Assembly (NCBI GenBank): GCA_031296115.1
Contig: JARLGI010000080.1
Coordinates: 1 to 39,938, forward strand
Reading direction: 5' to 3'
Length of the DNA stretch: 39,938 nucleotides
From: Acidobacteriota bacterium
GTDB taxonomy: Bacteria; Acidobacteriota; Terriglobia; Terriglobales; Acidobacteriaceae
Under the pieces are notes generated by a model. The model made no database searches and was not told the origin of the DNA. It saw only the letters and a list, made by a program, of their open reading frames with translations. Below, piece after piece: positions 15,937 to 25,172 of this stretch (position 1 is its first letter; every line of letters starts with the position of its first letter). Position numbers and translations under genes: made by a program.

Positions 15937-17298
15937 ATGTTTAAGAAAATCCTAGTTGCGAACCGCGGGGAGATTGCCCTGCGTGTGATTTGCGCCTGCA
16001 AGGAACTGGGCATCAAGGCGGTGGCCATCTACAGCGAGGCTGACCGCAACTCGCTGCACGTGAAATTTGCGGACGAAGCGATTTGTATCGGTCCTCCACG
16101 GCCCAACGAAAGCTATCTCAACATTCCAGCCGTCATCAGCGCCGCGGAAATCGCCAATGTAGAAGCCATTCATCCCGGCTACGGACTCTTAAGCGAGAAC
16201 GCCAACTTCGCCGAGGTCTGCCAGGCCTGTGGGATCAAGTTCATCGGCCCGCCGCCTGAAGTTACGCGGCTGATGGGCGAAAAAGAAGTCGCACGCTCCA
16301 CCATGAAAAAGCATGGCGTGCCGATTCTACCCGGCTCGGACGGAATACTCGCTTCCGCGGATGAGGCGCTGGAGTGGGCGCGCAGCGTCGACTTTCCCGT
16401 CATCGTGAAAGCCTCGGCGGGCGGCGGCGGACGCGGCATGCGGGTCATCCGCAGCGAAGAGGAGTTGCCCAACCTGTTCCATGCTGCGCAGTCGGAGGCG
16501 GCTGCGGCGTTCGGCAATGGCGACCTCTACATGGAGAAGTTCATCGAGCGCCCGCGCCACATTGAATTCCAGGTGCTGGCCGATGAACACGGCAACGTGA
16601 TGAGCCTGGGCGAGCGCGAGTGCAGCATCCAGCGTCGCCACCAGAAGTTGGTCGAAGAAGCGCCGTCGGTCAAGGTCACGCCCGAGTTGCGCGAACGCAT
16701 CGGCGGCATCCTGGTGAAGACGCTTAGCAGCATCGGCTACATGAATGCCGGCACCGTCGAGTTCCTCATGGATGAAGACGGCAGTCTCTACTTCATCGAG
16801 ATGAACACCCGCATTCAGGTGGAGCATCCGGTGACGGAGATGACTACGGACGTGGACCTGGTGAAGTCACAGATCATGATTGCCGCCGGCGAGAAGCTCA
16901 GCACGGTCATCAGCGGCCCGGTGCAGTTCCGCGGACATGCCATCGAGTGCCGCATCAATGCCGAGCATCCTGAGCGGTTTACTCCCTCGGCGGGGAAGAT
17001 CACGGCATTCAACATTCCGGGTGGAACCGGTGTGCGAGTGGACACCGCAGCCTATGCGGAGGGCGTCATTCCGCCGTATTACGATTCGCTGATCGCCAAA
17101 CTGGTGGTCCGGGGGCGCGATCGGGCCGAGGCCATCTCGCGCATGACGCGCGCGCTGGACATGTTCGTGGTAGAAGGCATCTTCACCAGCATCCCGCTGC
17201 ACCGCCGCATCATGGCCGACCCGGACTTCCGCGTCGGCAACTTCGACACCAAATTCATGGAGCGCTTCCTCGCACCCGCTAAAGAGGCGGCGAAGTAA
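15937..17298 (+). CDS. accC: Biotin carboxylase subunit of acetyl-CoA carboxylase
   Basis: This 453-residue ATP-grasp enzyme carboxylates biotin on AccB with bicarbonate and ATP. The biotin carboxylase N-terminal domain begins [15 protein letters not shown]. The glycine-rich ATP loop is GGGGRGMRV (about 165-173). [32 protein letters not shown] and the active-site [14 protein letters not shown] (about 288-301) follow in order, and the C-terminal domain is complete. The length matches stand-alone AccC (about 450), not a pyruvate or propionyl-CoA carboxylase fusion. The ATG at 15937 directly opens the conserved N-terminus, though its ribosome-binding site is weak; translational coupling from accB is likely. 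thiE begins three bases after its stop. Confidence 0.97.
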   Translation: MFKKILVANRGEIALRVICACKELGIKAVAIYSEADRNSLHVKFADEAICIGPPRPNESYLNIPAVISAAEIANVEAIHPGYGLLSENANFAEVCQACGIKFIGPPPEVTRLMGEKEVARSTMKKHGVPILPGSDGILASADEALEWARSVDFPVIVKASAGGGGRGMRVIRSEEELPNLFHAAQSEAAAAFGNGDLYMEKFIERPRHIEFQVLADEHGNVMSLGERECSIQRRHQKLVEEAPSVKVTPELRERIGGILVKTLSSIGYMNAGTVEFLMDEDGSLYFIEMNTRIQVEHPVTEMTTDVDLVKSQIMIAAGEKLSTVISGPVQFRGHAIECRINAEHPERFTPSAGKITAFNIPGGTGVRVDTAAYAEGVIPPYYDSLIAKLVVRGRDRAEAISRMTRALDMFVVEGIFTSIPLHRRIMADPDFRVGNFDTKFMERFLAPAKEAAK

Positions 17299-17301
17299 TC
17301 C

Positions 17302-17937
17302 ATGCCTGAATTGCTGTGGCTTCCCAAGCTCTATGCCATCCTCGACGTCGGCTGTCTCGCACCACCGCTGCGCACCACGGCCACCATTGTGAGTTATGCC
17401 AGCGATCTGGCGGCGGGAGAGGTGACGCTGCTGCAGTATCGCAACAAGGTGGGCACCACGTGCGAAATCCTGGAGCACGCCCGCGCGATCCGGCAAGCCC
17501 TGGGAAGCGGCGTCACCCTGATCCTGAATGACCGCGCCGACATCTGCATTGCTGCCGGCTACAACGGTGTGCATGTCGGCCAGCAGGATCTGTCCCCGGA
17601 GGGCGCCCGCAGTGTGATCGGTGATAACCACATCCTTGGCGTCTCCACGCACAATCCCGAACAACTCAGGGAAGCCGACGCCGGCCCGGCGGACTACGTG
17701 GCTTTTGGTCCGGTGTTTGCGACGTCGTCGAAGCGCGACCACGATCCGGTGGTTGGGATCGAAGGCGTTCGCGCCGCCCGAGCAACCAGCAGCAAACCGT
17801 TGGTCGCGATTGGCGGAATCACTCGGGCGAATGCTAAGTCGGTTATCGACGCCGGAGCAGACTCGGTAGCCGTCATCTCTGACTTGCTGAGCTCACCGAC
17901 CACGGCCGCGGAAGAATTCCTGCGGCTGTTGGTGTAA
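17302..17937 (+). CDS. thiE: Thiamine-phosphate synthase
   Basis: This 211-residue TIM-barrel enzyme joins HMP pyrophosphate and thiazole phosphate to form thiamine phosphate. Family landmarks are present: LLQYRNK near residues 43-49, LILNDRADIC, GVHVGQQDLSP, ILGVSTHN, the pyrophosphate-binding DYVAFGPVFATSSK, and VAIGGIT with the C-terminal phosphate-binding glycines. QYRNK replaces the more usual QLREK. The gene starts three bases after accC and must be co-transcribed with it. No TPP riboswitch is seen upstream, as expected inside an operon. No other thiamine genes lie in the window, so the pathway is dispersed in this genome. Confidence 0.93.
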   Translation: MPELLWLPKLYAILDVGCLAPPLRTTATIVSYASDLAAGEVTLLQYRNKVGTTCEILEHARAIRQALGSGVTLILNDRADICIAAGYNGVHVGQQDLSPEGARSVIGDNHILGVSTHNPEQLREADAGPADYVAFGPVFATSSKRDHDPVVGIEGVRAARATSSKPLVAIGGITRANAKSVIDAGADSVAVISDLLSSPTTAAEEFLRLLV

Positions 17938-17975
17938 ATTCTTGCGAGCACCCCTCGCATTCACAAAGGGGCCTT

Positions 17976-19493
17976 TTGAGCACTGAAGCGAAAACCGTTT
18001 CTCTCGCTTCCGGCGAGAACGAGTTCGTTAAAGGTCTGGGTCTGACCAGCGCCACCACGCTGGTCATGGGCTCCATGATCGGCTCGGGCATCTTCATTGT
18101 GTCGGCCGAGATCGCGCGCTTGGTGGATTCTCCGGCACTCCTGATCGCAGCCTGGCTGGTGACCGGTTTCATGACCGTCACCGGCGCTCTCGCTTACGGC
18201 GAATTGGCGGCGATGATGCCGCATGCCGGCGGCCAGTACGTTTATCTACGCGAATCGCTCGGCCCTTTGTGGGGATTTCTCTATGGTTGGACGATGTACC
18301 TGGTCATTCAGACTGGGACCATCGCTGCCGTTGGCGTCGCCTTCGGCAAGTTCCTCGGCGTCTTTTTCCACTCTGTGTCCTCGACCAATTGGATCTGGCA
18401 CATCGCCCACGTGCCTCCGATCCCCATCGGGCCGATGGTGCTGGGCAACATGGATGTTGGCCTGAACACGCAGAACCTGGTAGCTATCCTGATTGTCATC
18501 TTCTTGTCGGTATTAAATGTTTTCGGCGTCAGGACCGGAGCGGCGGTCCAGAATGTCTTCACGTTCGCCAAGACTGCGGCGCTGCTGGGGCTGGTGCTTC
18601 TGGGAGTCTTTGTCGGGCGCAACGCCCAGGCCATCGCCGCCAATTTCGGCCCCAACTTCTGGCGCAATGCCGGTTGGAGTGCGCTGCATCCCGTGCAAGT
18701 CGGTGTTGGCGGGCCCATCGCGCTGGTGGGCACGCTTACTATCATCGCCGTCGCGCAAGTCGGCTCACTGTTCTCCTCCGACGCGTGGAACAACGTGACT
18801 TTTACTGCCGGCGAGGTGCGTAATCCCAAGCGCAACCTGCCGCTGGCGCTCGCTGTAGGAACCGGTGCGGTCACGCTGCTCTATGTTCTTGCCAACGTCG
18901 TCTACCTTTACGTTCTGCCGCTCTCGGGAATACAGCACGCTCCTGAGGACCGCGTCGCCACGGCAGTGTTTCAGCAGATATTTGGCCCGGTCGGCGCCCT
19001 GATCATGGCCGCCGCCATCCTGGTTTCCACCTTCGGATGCAATAACGGCTTGATCCTAGCGGGGGCCCGCGTCTACTACGCCATGGCCAAGGACGGCCTG
19101 TTCTTCCGCTCAGCCGGCAAGTTGCATCCCAAATATCACACTCCGGCGCACTCGCTCGTCATGCAGTGCGTCTGGACATGCATCTTGTGCATATCTGGAA
19201 GCTACGGACAGCTTCTCGACTACATCATCTTCGCCGTGCTGGTGTTCTACATCCTGACCATCGCTGGATTGTTTGTGTTGCGAGTGAAGCGGCCCGATGA
19301 ACTGCGGCCCTATCGCGCCTTCGGATACCCGGTACTGCCCGCGATGTATATTTTGCTGGCTGTGTTTATTGATGTAGTCTTGTTGCGCTACAAGCCACAG
19401 TACACGTGGCCCGGTCTCATCATTGTCCTGCTGGGGATCCCCGTGTATTTCCTGTGGTCGAGGCGCAACGCGGAAGTAATCACGCAAGCCTAA
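17976..19493 (+). CDS. APC superfamily amino acid permease
   Basis: This 505-residue inner-membrane transporter has about 12 hydrophobic helices. The first helix carries the unwound substrate-binding loop TLVMGSMIGSGIFIVSAE, diagnostic of the APC family. MMPHAGGQYVYLRESLGP and the YAMAKDGLFF loop after helix 8 place it in the LAT-like/YkfD-like amino acid permeases. Substrate and direction (symport or exchange) cannot be told from sequence. The start is TTG at 17976, with AAAGGGG a few bases upstream; no ATG is suitably placed. It follows thiE by 38 bases and precedes a second permease by 24, so all lie in one transcription unit ending at the terminator at 21127-21154. Confidence 0.9.
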   Translation: MSTEAKTVSLASGENEFVKGLGLTSATTLVMGSMIGSGIFIVSAEIARLVDSPALLIAAWLVTGFMTVTGALAYGELAAMMPHAGGQYVYLRESLGPLWGFLYGWTMYLVIQTGTIAAVGVAFGKFLGVFFHSVSSTNWIWHIAHVPPIPIGPMVLGNMDVGLNTQNLVAILIVIFLSVLNVFGVRTGAAVQNVFTFAKTAALLGLVLLGVFVGRNAQAIAANFGPNFWRNAGWSALHPVQVGVGGPIALVGTLTIIAVAQVGSLFSSDAWNNVTFTAGEVRNPKRNLPLALAVGTGAVTLLYVLANVVYLYVLPLSGIQHAPEDRVATAVFQQIFGPVGALIMAAAILVSTFGCNNGLILAGARVYYAMAKDGLFFRSAGKLHPKYHTPAHSLVMQCVWTCILCISGSYGQLLDYIIFAVLVFYILTIAGLFVLRVKRPDELRPYRAFGYPVLPAMYILLAVFIDVVLLRYKPQYTWPGLIIVLLGIPVYFLWSRRNAEVITQA

Positions 19494-19517
19494 TCGCGAA
19501 GAAGAGGCAATAGCTGA

Positions 19518-21104
19518 ATGGCCAATCTGCTGAAATGCAAGCCGCTCGACATGTTGATGCAAGAAGCGTCAGAAACGGGCGAACACAGTTTGAAGCGCGC
19601 GCTGGGGCCCATTAATCTCATCACTCTTGGTATTGGGGCCATCATTGGCGCAGGCATCTTCGTTCTTACCGGGTCGGCCGCCGCTCAATACGCAGGTCCG
19701 GCCATCGTGCTGTCCTTCATCCTGGCGGGATCGGGGTGCGTCTTCGCCGGTCTGTGCTACTCCGAGTTCGCGTCGCTCATTCCTATCGCCGGCTCGGCCT
19801 ACACCTACGGCTACGCGACCTTGGGTGAAATCTTCGCCTGGATCATCGGCTGGGACCTCATTCTGGAATATGCCTTCGGAGCCGCCACCGTGGCCTCCGG
19901 TTGGAGCGGATATTTTGTCAGCTTCCTGCAGGATTTCGGCATAAGCATTCCGCCGCAATTAACGGCAACACCGTACACGCATGTCGGCCACCAGTGGATT
20001 CCCAACATTCTTGTGCAGTATCAGGGCCGCTGGGAGTTGCTCACAACCATGGGGCCCCTTCTGAAGCAGAATGGCGTGGATTCATCGACCCTGCCACAGG
20101 TTACGGGCGTCTTCAACCTCATCGCCTTTCTGGTGATCGGCGTAATCACGACAATTTTGGTAATCGGAATCAAAGAGTCGGCTGACTTCAACTCGGCCAT
20201 CGTCATGATCAAGGTCACCATCGTACTCATCTTCATCGCGATTGCGGGTGCATTCGTGCTGCGGCATCCCACTCTGGCCGCCGCGAACTGGCATCCCTTC
20301 ATTCCGCCCAACCGGGGCGCATTTGGAGAGTATGGATGGTCGGGTATCGCGCGCGCTGCTGGTGTCATCTTCTTCGCCTACATCGGGTTCGACGCCGTCT
20401 CGACCGCGGCGCAGGAAGCCAAGAACCCGCAGAAGGACATGCCCATCGGCATCCTGGGATCGCTGGTGATATGCACCATTCTGTACATTCTGGTTTCCGG
20501 CCTGTTGACGGGAATCGTTCCTTACTCGGCCCTGAACGTGGCCGATCCGGTGGCGGTCGGCATCGATGCAACTGGCGTCCGCTGGGGCTCGATCCTGGTG
20601 AAGTTGGGCGCCATTGCCGGCTTGGGTAGCGTGATGCTGGTCATGCTGCTGGGCCAGTCCCGCGTGTTCTTCTCCATGTCGCGCGATGGGCTGCTGCCCG
20701 AGTGGGCTGGCGCGGTGCATCCCAGGTTCCGCACTCCCTGGATCTCCTCCATCACCGTCGGACTGTTCGTGGCTATCTTCGCCTCGCTGGTTCCCATCGG
20801 GATTCTCGGCGAACTGGTCAGCATCGGAACGCTGCTGGCCTTCGTCATCGTGTGCGCCGGAGTCTGGATCCTGCGCGTGCGACGTCCCGAGCTGCACCGA
20901 CCATTCAAGACGCCGCTTGTGCCGCTGGTGCCTATCCTCGGTATTGTCATCTCATTCGCCTTGATGGCCAGTCTTCCCGGCGACACCTGGCTCCGCCTCA
21001 TCGTGTGGCTGGCCATTGGTATGCTCATCTACTTCGGTTATGGACGCCATCACAGCCGGGTGCAACGCACCGTGCCCGATGCGGTGAAGTCCGGCGGCGA
21101 TTAG
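19518..21104 (+). CDS. APC superfamily permease, cationic amino acid transporter (CAT/YfnA) type
   Basis: This 528-residue inner-membrane permease has about 12 to 13 helices. It carries the APC first-helix motif GIGAIIGAGIFVLTGSAAAQYAGPAIVLSF and a long periplasmic loop between helices 3 and 5. FFAYIGFDAVSTAAQEAKNPQKDMP and SRVFFSMSRDGLLPEW are typical of the CAT subgroup that moves arginine, lysine or branched-chain amino acids. It is clearly a different subfamily from the permease just upstream, so the pair is not a recent tandem duplication. The ATG at 19518 starts a short cytoplasmic N-terminus; AAGAGG lies upstream. A strong terminator follows 22 bases past the stop. Confidence 0.9.
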   Translation: MANLLKCKPLDMLMQEASETGEHSLKRALGPINLITLGIGAIIGAGIFVLTGSAAAQYAGPAIVLSFILAGSGCVFAGLCYSEFASLIPIAGSAYTYGYATLGEIFAWIIGWDLILEYAFGAATVASGWSGYFVSFLQDFGISIPPQLTATPYTHVGHQWIPNILVQYQGRWELLTTMGPLLKQNGVDSSTLPQVTGVFNLIAFLVIGVITTILVIGIKESADFNSAIVMIKVTIVLIFIAIAGAFVLRHPTLAAANWHPFIPPNRGAFGEYGWSGIARAAGVIFFAYIGFDAVSTAAQEAKNPQKDMPIGILGSLVICTILYILVSGLLTGIVPYSALNVADPVAVGIDATGVRWGSILVKLGAIAGLGSVMLVMLLGQSRVFFSMSRDGLLPEWAGAVHPRFRTPWISSITVGLFVAIFASLVPIGILGELVSIGTLLAFVIVCAGVWILRVRRPELHRPFKTPLVPLVPILGIVISFALMASLPGDTWLRLIVWLAIGMLIYFGYGRHHSRVQRTVPDAVKSGGD

Positions 21105-21126
21105 CTTTGCAGTCGTCTTGATTCGG

Positions 21127-21154
21127 CGCCCTTCCGTACTGGAAGGGCGTTTTT
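21127..21154 (+). terminator. Intrinsic terminator after the permease operon
   Basis: CGCCCTTCC, loop GTACT, GGAAGGGCG, then TTTTTC: a perfect 9-bp stem with a five-base T run, 22 bases after the permease stop codon. It should close the unit that starts with the M24 peptidase or accB. Confidence 0.92.
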
Positions 21155-21182
21155 CTTGCGCTTACCCGCGCGACCCTTCAGA

Positions 21183-22193
21183 ATGGCTGCTGTGAAGGCG
21201 CTGTTCAATCTGAAGGTCATCTTCCTCGCTCTGCTGGCCCTGATCCTCATCGGCGTCGCGGGTTTTCATTTCATCGAAGGCTGGCCCTGGTTCGACGGCT
21301 TCTACATGGTGCTGACCACTATCACCACCATCGGATACGGCGAAATCCATCCGCTGTCGCAGGTGGGCCGCATCTTCAACACCTTCGTCATCATTACCGG
21401 GGTTGCGCTGGTGCTGCTGTTCTTCGGGGGCGCGACCCAGGCTTTGCTAGAATTCGAGCTGCAATCGGTATTCGGCAGGAGACGCATGGACCGTGAGATC
21501 AGCCGATTGTCGGACCACTACATCATCTGCGGCGCCGGACGCGTGGGCCGCAGTGTGGCGCGCGAACTGGCGCGCAAACCTCTGCCCTTCGTGATTGTGG
21601 ACAGCAGCCAGGAAAAGCTGGCGCGCTACACTTCCGAGGGCTGGCTGTCCTTGGTTGGCGATGCCACCCAGGCGCAGGTTCTGCGCGAACTGCGCATCGA
21701 AAGCGCCCGCGGACTGGTTGCAGCCACCACCACCGACGCCACCAACATCTACATCATCCTGACCGCCCGCAGCCTCAATCCCAAGCTCAACATCATCGCG
21801 CGCGCCAGCGAGGAAGATGCGGAGAAGCACTTGATCACCGCCGGTGCCGATCACGTGGTCTCGCCCTACAACTTCGCCGGATACCGCATCGCGCAGACGT
21901 TTATGCGCCCGCACGTTGTCGATTTTTTCGACACCGCCATGAACCGGCAGAAACCGCTGGAGATTGAAGAGGTACAGGTGCAAGCCGGATCGCGCTTCGT
22001 CGGCGCGACACTCGAAGGCGCGCGCATCCGCCAGGAGATGGGCGTGATCGTGCTCGCCATCAAGGGTGAGGACTCGCACATGCGCTTCAATCCACCTCCC
22101 GATGCAGTCATCCAGGCCGGCGATCACCTCATCGCCATGGGCGAGCCCAACGCTTTGCGGCAGCTGGAAGATTCGGCGATGGAGCGCGCATGA
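21183..22193 (+). CDS. Two-TM potassium channel with cytoplasmic RCK (TrkA-N/TrkA-C) domains
   Basis: This 336-residue channel subunit has TM1 (about 10-28), a pore helix with selectivity filter TIGYG at 49-53, and TM2 (about 64-85). An RCK domain follows: Rossmann fold with CGAGRVGRSVA near 116-126, then a TrkA-C domain from about 250. This is the MthK/KtrA-like arrangement in which a nucleotide or ion bound by the RCK ring gates K+ flow. FDGFYMVLTTITTIGYG is a classic K+ channel pore. The ATG at 21183 is chosen as it directly precedes TM1; an earlier in-frame start overlaps the T run of the terminator. Its stop overlaps the next gene start (ATGA), so translation is coupled. Confidence 0.92.
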   Translation: MAAVKALFNLKVIFLALLALILIGVAGFHFIEGWPWFDGFYMVLTTITTIGYGEIHPLSQVGRIFNTFVIITGVALVLLFFGGATQALLEFELQSVFGRRRMDREISRLSDHYIICGAGRVGRSVARELARKPLPFVIVDSSQEKLARYTSEGWLSLVGDATQAQVLRELRIESARGLVAATTTDATNIYIILTARSLNPKLNIIARASEEDAEKHLITAGADHVVSPYNFAGYRIAQTFMRPHVVDFFDTAMNRQKPLEIEEVQVQAGSRFVGATLEGARIRQEMGVIVLAIKGEDSHMRFNPPPDAVIQAGDHLIAMGEPNALRQLEDSAMERA

Positions 22194-23791
22194 AGATCAC
22201 CACCGCGGCGGAGATGCGCGAGATCGACCGCATCACGAGCGAGCGCTTCGGCGTACATTCGCTGACCCTGATGGAGAACGCGGGTTCGGCCATCGCGCAG
22301 TTCATTCTGCAGAACTGCCGCCAGGCCAATCGCATAGCAGTGATTTGCGGCAAGGGCAACAACGGCGGCGATGGCTTCGTGTTGGCGCGCAAGCTGCATC
22401 GGGCCGGCCGCGTAGTCGAGGTGCTGCTGCTCGCCTCGCCCTCCGATTTGCGGGGCGATGCGCTTTCCATGTACGAGCGTCTGCCGCTGCGTCCTATCAT
22501 CATCCAGAATTCGCAGGAGCTTCAAGCCGAGTCGTCGCGCAGCCTCGCCAACAGCGAGCTGCTGGTCGACGCCATTCTGGGCACCGGCTTCACGCCACCG
22601 GTGAAGGGCCTATACGCCGAGGCCATTGCCGCCATCAACCGCAGCGGCAAGGTCGTGGTTGCGGTGGACATTCCGTCCGGAGCCGATTCCGACGCGATGA
22701 CGCCGCAGCCGGGTGAGGGAATTGTGCGTGCCGACGCTATCGTAACCTTCACCGCGCCACGTCCCGCGCACGTTTTCGGCAACCTCACCCGAGGGCCGGT
22801 GGTGATTGCTCCCATCGGATCGCCGCCGGAAGCCGTCGTCAGCAAGCTCAAGCTCGAACTCACTACCGCGGGCGATATCGCGGATTTATTTGCGACTCGC
22901 CCGGCCGACAGTAACAAGGGCATGTACGGCCACGTGCTGATCGTCGGTGGCTCGCTGGGAAAGTCTGGAGCGGCCGCCATGGCGGGAATGGCCGCGTTGC
23001 GCGCGGGTTGCGGCCTGAGCACGGTGGCCACGCCTCGCAGCGCTCTGGCCAGCGTCGCTGGATTTGCTGCCGAGTTGATGACAGAGCCGCTGCCGGAGAC
23101 AGCAGCTGGCAGCATAGCAACCGCCGCGCTGGCAAGCTTTGCTGAATTGGCCAAGCCGATGACAGTAGTCGCTATCGGACCGGGCATCGGACGCGACCCC
23201 GAAACGGCACAATTTGTGCATCAGTCAGTAGCCCAGACGGGCGTTCCGCTTGTCATCGACGCCGACGGCCTCAATGCCTTCGACGGGGACACGGAGCTAC
23301 TTGATGGCCGCAAACGCCCGCTTGTGCTCACGCCGCATCCCGGCGAGATGTCTCGCCTGGCGGGAATCTCCATCAAGGCGGTGCAGGCCGACCGACTCAA
23401 GGTTGCGCGTGACTTTGCCCGCCAGCACAACCTCATCCTTGTCCTGAAGGGCAACCGCACTATCATCGCGTTGCCCGACGGGAAAGCGTGGGTCAATCCC
23501 ACCGGCAATCCCGGTATGGCGACCGGCGGGACCGGCGATATCCTGACCGGCATGACCGCGGGCATCATCGGCCAAATGCAGAACGACATTGCGCGCGCCG
23601 CCATCGCTGCCGTGTACATGCATGGGCTAGCGGGCGACGTCGCCGCTGAGAACATGGGCGAACACTCGCTGGTCGCGACTGACCTGCTCACCACGATGCC
23701 GGAGGCTTACCGCCGCGCGGCCCGCGAAGCCAAAGAGAGTGTCGTCACCATCGGCGGGGTATCGGGCTTGCTGGACCAGCCAAGCGCCTGA
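22190..23791 (+). CDS. nnr: Bifunctional NAD(P)HX epimerase / ADP-dependent dehydratase
   Basis: This 533-residue enzyme repairs hydrated NADH and NADPH. The N-terminal YjeF-N domain (about 1-215) epimerises NAD(P)HX: SLTLMENAGSAIAQF, VICGKGNNGGDGFVLARKL, DAILGTGF and VAVDIPSGADSD. The C-terminal carbohydrate-kinase-like domain (about 235-520) dehydrates the S form using ADP: GHVLIVGGSLGKSGAAAMAG, VIDADGLNAF, LTPHPGEMSRL, VLKGNRTII and GTGDILTGMTAGI. Both domains keep their key motifs and the length matches E. coli Nnr. The start overlaps the potassium channel gene by four bases, and tsaE starts two bases after its stop. The nnr-tsaE pairing is widespread and supports both calls. Confidence 0.95.
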   Translation: MKITTAAEMREIDRITSERFGVHSLTLMENAGSAIAQFILQNCRQANRIAVICGKGNNGGDGFVLARKLHRAGRVVEVLLLASPSDLRGDALSMYERLPLRPIIIQNSQELQAESSRSLANSELLVDAILGTGFTPPVKGLYAEAIAAINRSGKVVVAVDIPSGADSDAMTPQPGEGIVRADAIVTFTAPRPAHVFGNLTRGPVVIAPIGSPPEAVVSKLKLELTTAGDIADLFATRPADSNKGMYGHVLIVGGSLGKSGAAAMAGMAALRAGCGLSTVATPRSALASVAGFAAELMTEPLPETAAGSIATAALASFAELAKPMTVVAIGPGIGRDPETAQFVHQSVAQTGVPLVIDADGLNAFDGDTELLDGRKRPLVLTPHPGEMSRLAGISIKAVQADRLKVARDFARQHNLILVLKGNRTIIALPDGKAWVNPTGNPGMATGGTGDILTGMTAGIIGQMQNDIARAAIAAVYMHGLAGDVAAENMGEHSLVATDLLTTMPEAYRRAAREAKESVVTIGGVSGLLDQPSA

Positions 23792-23793
23792 CG

Positions 23794-24249
23794 ATGATCT
23801 CCGACGAATACATCACGCACTCGGCGGAAGAGACGATTGCGCTGGGCCGCAAACTGGCGTCAACGCTGAAAAGCGCGCGCATGGTCATCCTGCGTGGCTC
23901 GCTCGGCGCCGGGAAAACCACGCTGGTCAAGGGCATCGCCGAAGGCCTGCAGGCCGCCTCGCAGGATGACGTTACCAGTCCCACCTTCACCCTCATCCAC
24001 GAATTCTGCGGCTCCGAAGTCAACCTGTTCCACGTCGATCTCTACCGCGTGGACACGCAGCGCGAGCTCGACACGCTCGGCCTCGACGAACTCTTTGCAG
24101 AGGACGGCAACCTGGTGCTGCTGGAATGGGGTGAGAAATTTCCGCGCTTCGTGCAGGAGTGCGACGTGGAAATCAGCCTGGAACGGATCACGGACCAGCA
24201 GCGGAAGATTGTGGTGAAGTGCAAACGACGCAACCGGTCGCTTGAGTAG
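23794..24249 (+). CDS. tsaE: tRNA threonylcarbamoyladenosine biosynthesis ATPase TsaE
   Basis: This 151-residue P-loop ATPase is needed with TsaB, TsaC and TsaD to make t6A37 in tRNAs reading ANN codons. The Walker A motif is GSLGAGKTTLVKG with Lys41, followed by SPTFTLIHEF, NLFHVDLYRVD and LLEWGEKFP, all standard for the family. The length is normal. The ATG at 23794 lies two bases after the nnr stop, so the genes are coupled. The other TsaBCD genes are not in this window. No terminator was seen after it, so transcription may run on into the damaged gene downstream. Confidence 0.95.
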   Translation: MISDEYITHSAEETIALGRKLASTLKSARMVILRGSLGAGKTTLVKGIAEGLQAASQDDVTSPTFTLIHEFCGSEVNLFHVDLYRVDTQRELDTLGLDELFAEDGNLVLLEWGEKFPRFVQECDVEISLERITDQQRKIVVKCKRRNRSLE

Positions 24250-24345
24250 CCGACGGAAATCCGGTTTAGCGAGTAGGAATTTGGGCCTTTTGGCAATTCG
24301 TGCCTCCTGTATCATCAGAGCAGGTTCGAGTAGCAGAGTGATCCG

Positions 24346-25015
24346 ATGAAGTGCCCCATTGCAATACGGGCCTGACAGAAGCGTTCATGAGAGCGCAGGT
24401 CGCCTTTTCCGGTCGGGTGGAGTCACCCGAAGGGGGACCCTCGCTCCCGAGGTCATTTGGAGGTCGGCCTACCAAAGATGTTCAGAATGCCATGAAGCCA
24501 TAATTTACTTGGAGCTATACTCGTCGGTACACGAGCAACGTCCGAACCTTTCAATGCTTGCATACCCTGCGGCAAAATCTCGCGCAGTGCCATCTGAAGT
24601 GGGTGACCCTTATCGGCAGGATTTCGTCGAAGCCTGCAAAGTTGCGCAGGACAGCCCCAAGGCAAGTGCCGCCAATGGCAGGCGGTGTTTGCAGGCGATA
24701 TTAAGAGACAAGGCGGGCACTACAAGCAAAGATCTGTATGACCAGATTGAAGAATTGATCGCCTCTCGAAAGCTGCCTACCCACATTTCGGAGGACTTGC
24801 ACGCGGTCCGTGTCATCGGGAATTTTGCGGCTCATCCCCTAAAGAGTACCGTGACCGGGGCCATCATGGACGTGGAGCCTGGGGAGGCGGAATGGAACCT
24901 CGATGCACTCGAGCTGCTGTTTGACTTCTATTTTGTTCAACCGGCCATTTCCGCTAAACGAAGGGCCGAGTTGAACAAGAAACTGAAAGATGCTGGCAAG
25001 CCCGAGCTGCCCTGA
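24346..25015 (+). pseudogene. DUF4145-family gene with two apparent one-base losses near its start
   Basis: The long continuous part (from about 24440) is a clear DUF4145 protein: ACKVAQDSPKASAANGRRCL, LYDQIEELIASRKLPTHI and AVRVIGNFAAHP. The expected start, ATG at 24346, reads MKCP and then hits a stop. Adding one C to the run at 24354-24357 gives MKCPHCNTGLTEAF, a CxxC zinc-ribbon opening. Adding one G to the run at 24432-24436 then joins the main frame, giving EVIWRSAYQRCSECHEAIIYL with a second CxxC. Both breaks are in homopolymers, so sequencing error, phase variation or true decay are all possible. Without correction, translation could only start at TTG 24359 or the ATG near 24555. The family's function is unknown; its domain also occurs in restriction-type proteins. 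Confidence 0.65.
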
Positions 25016-25172
25016 CCCATTCAAGAATCTATTCTCGAAAGTCCCAGTCTCAGCAGAATCTGGCTCCCCCGGTGAACACTCCTTAGACGCTCACGTTGGC
25101 TTGGGCGTCAACCGTGCGGGCTGATCATTCATGGTAAGAAGAGAAGCTACCTGCTGATCGCCAGTTGCTTCT

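Noticed and set aside
17262..17310. A TPP riboswitch before thiE
   Set aside because: thiE starts three bases after accC inside an operon, and no THI-box-like sequence was recognised.
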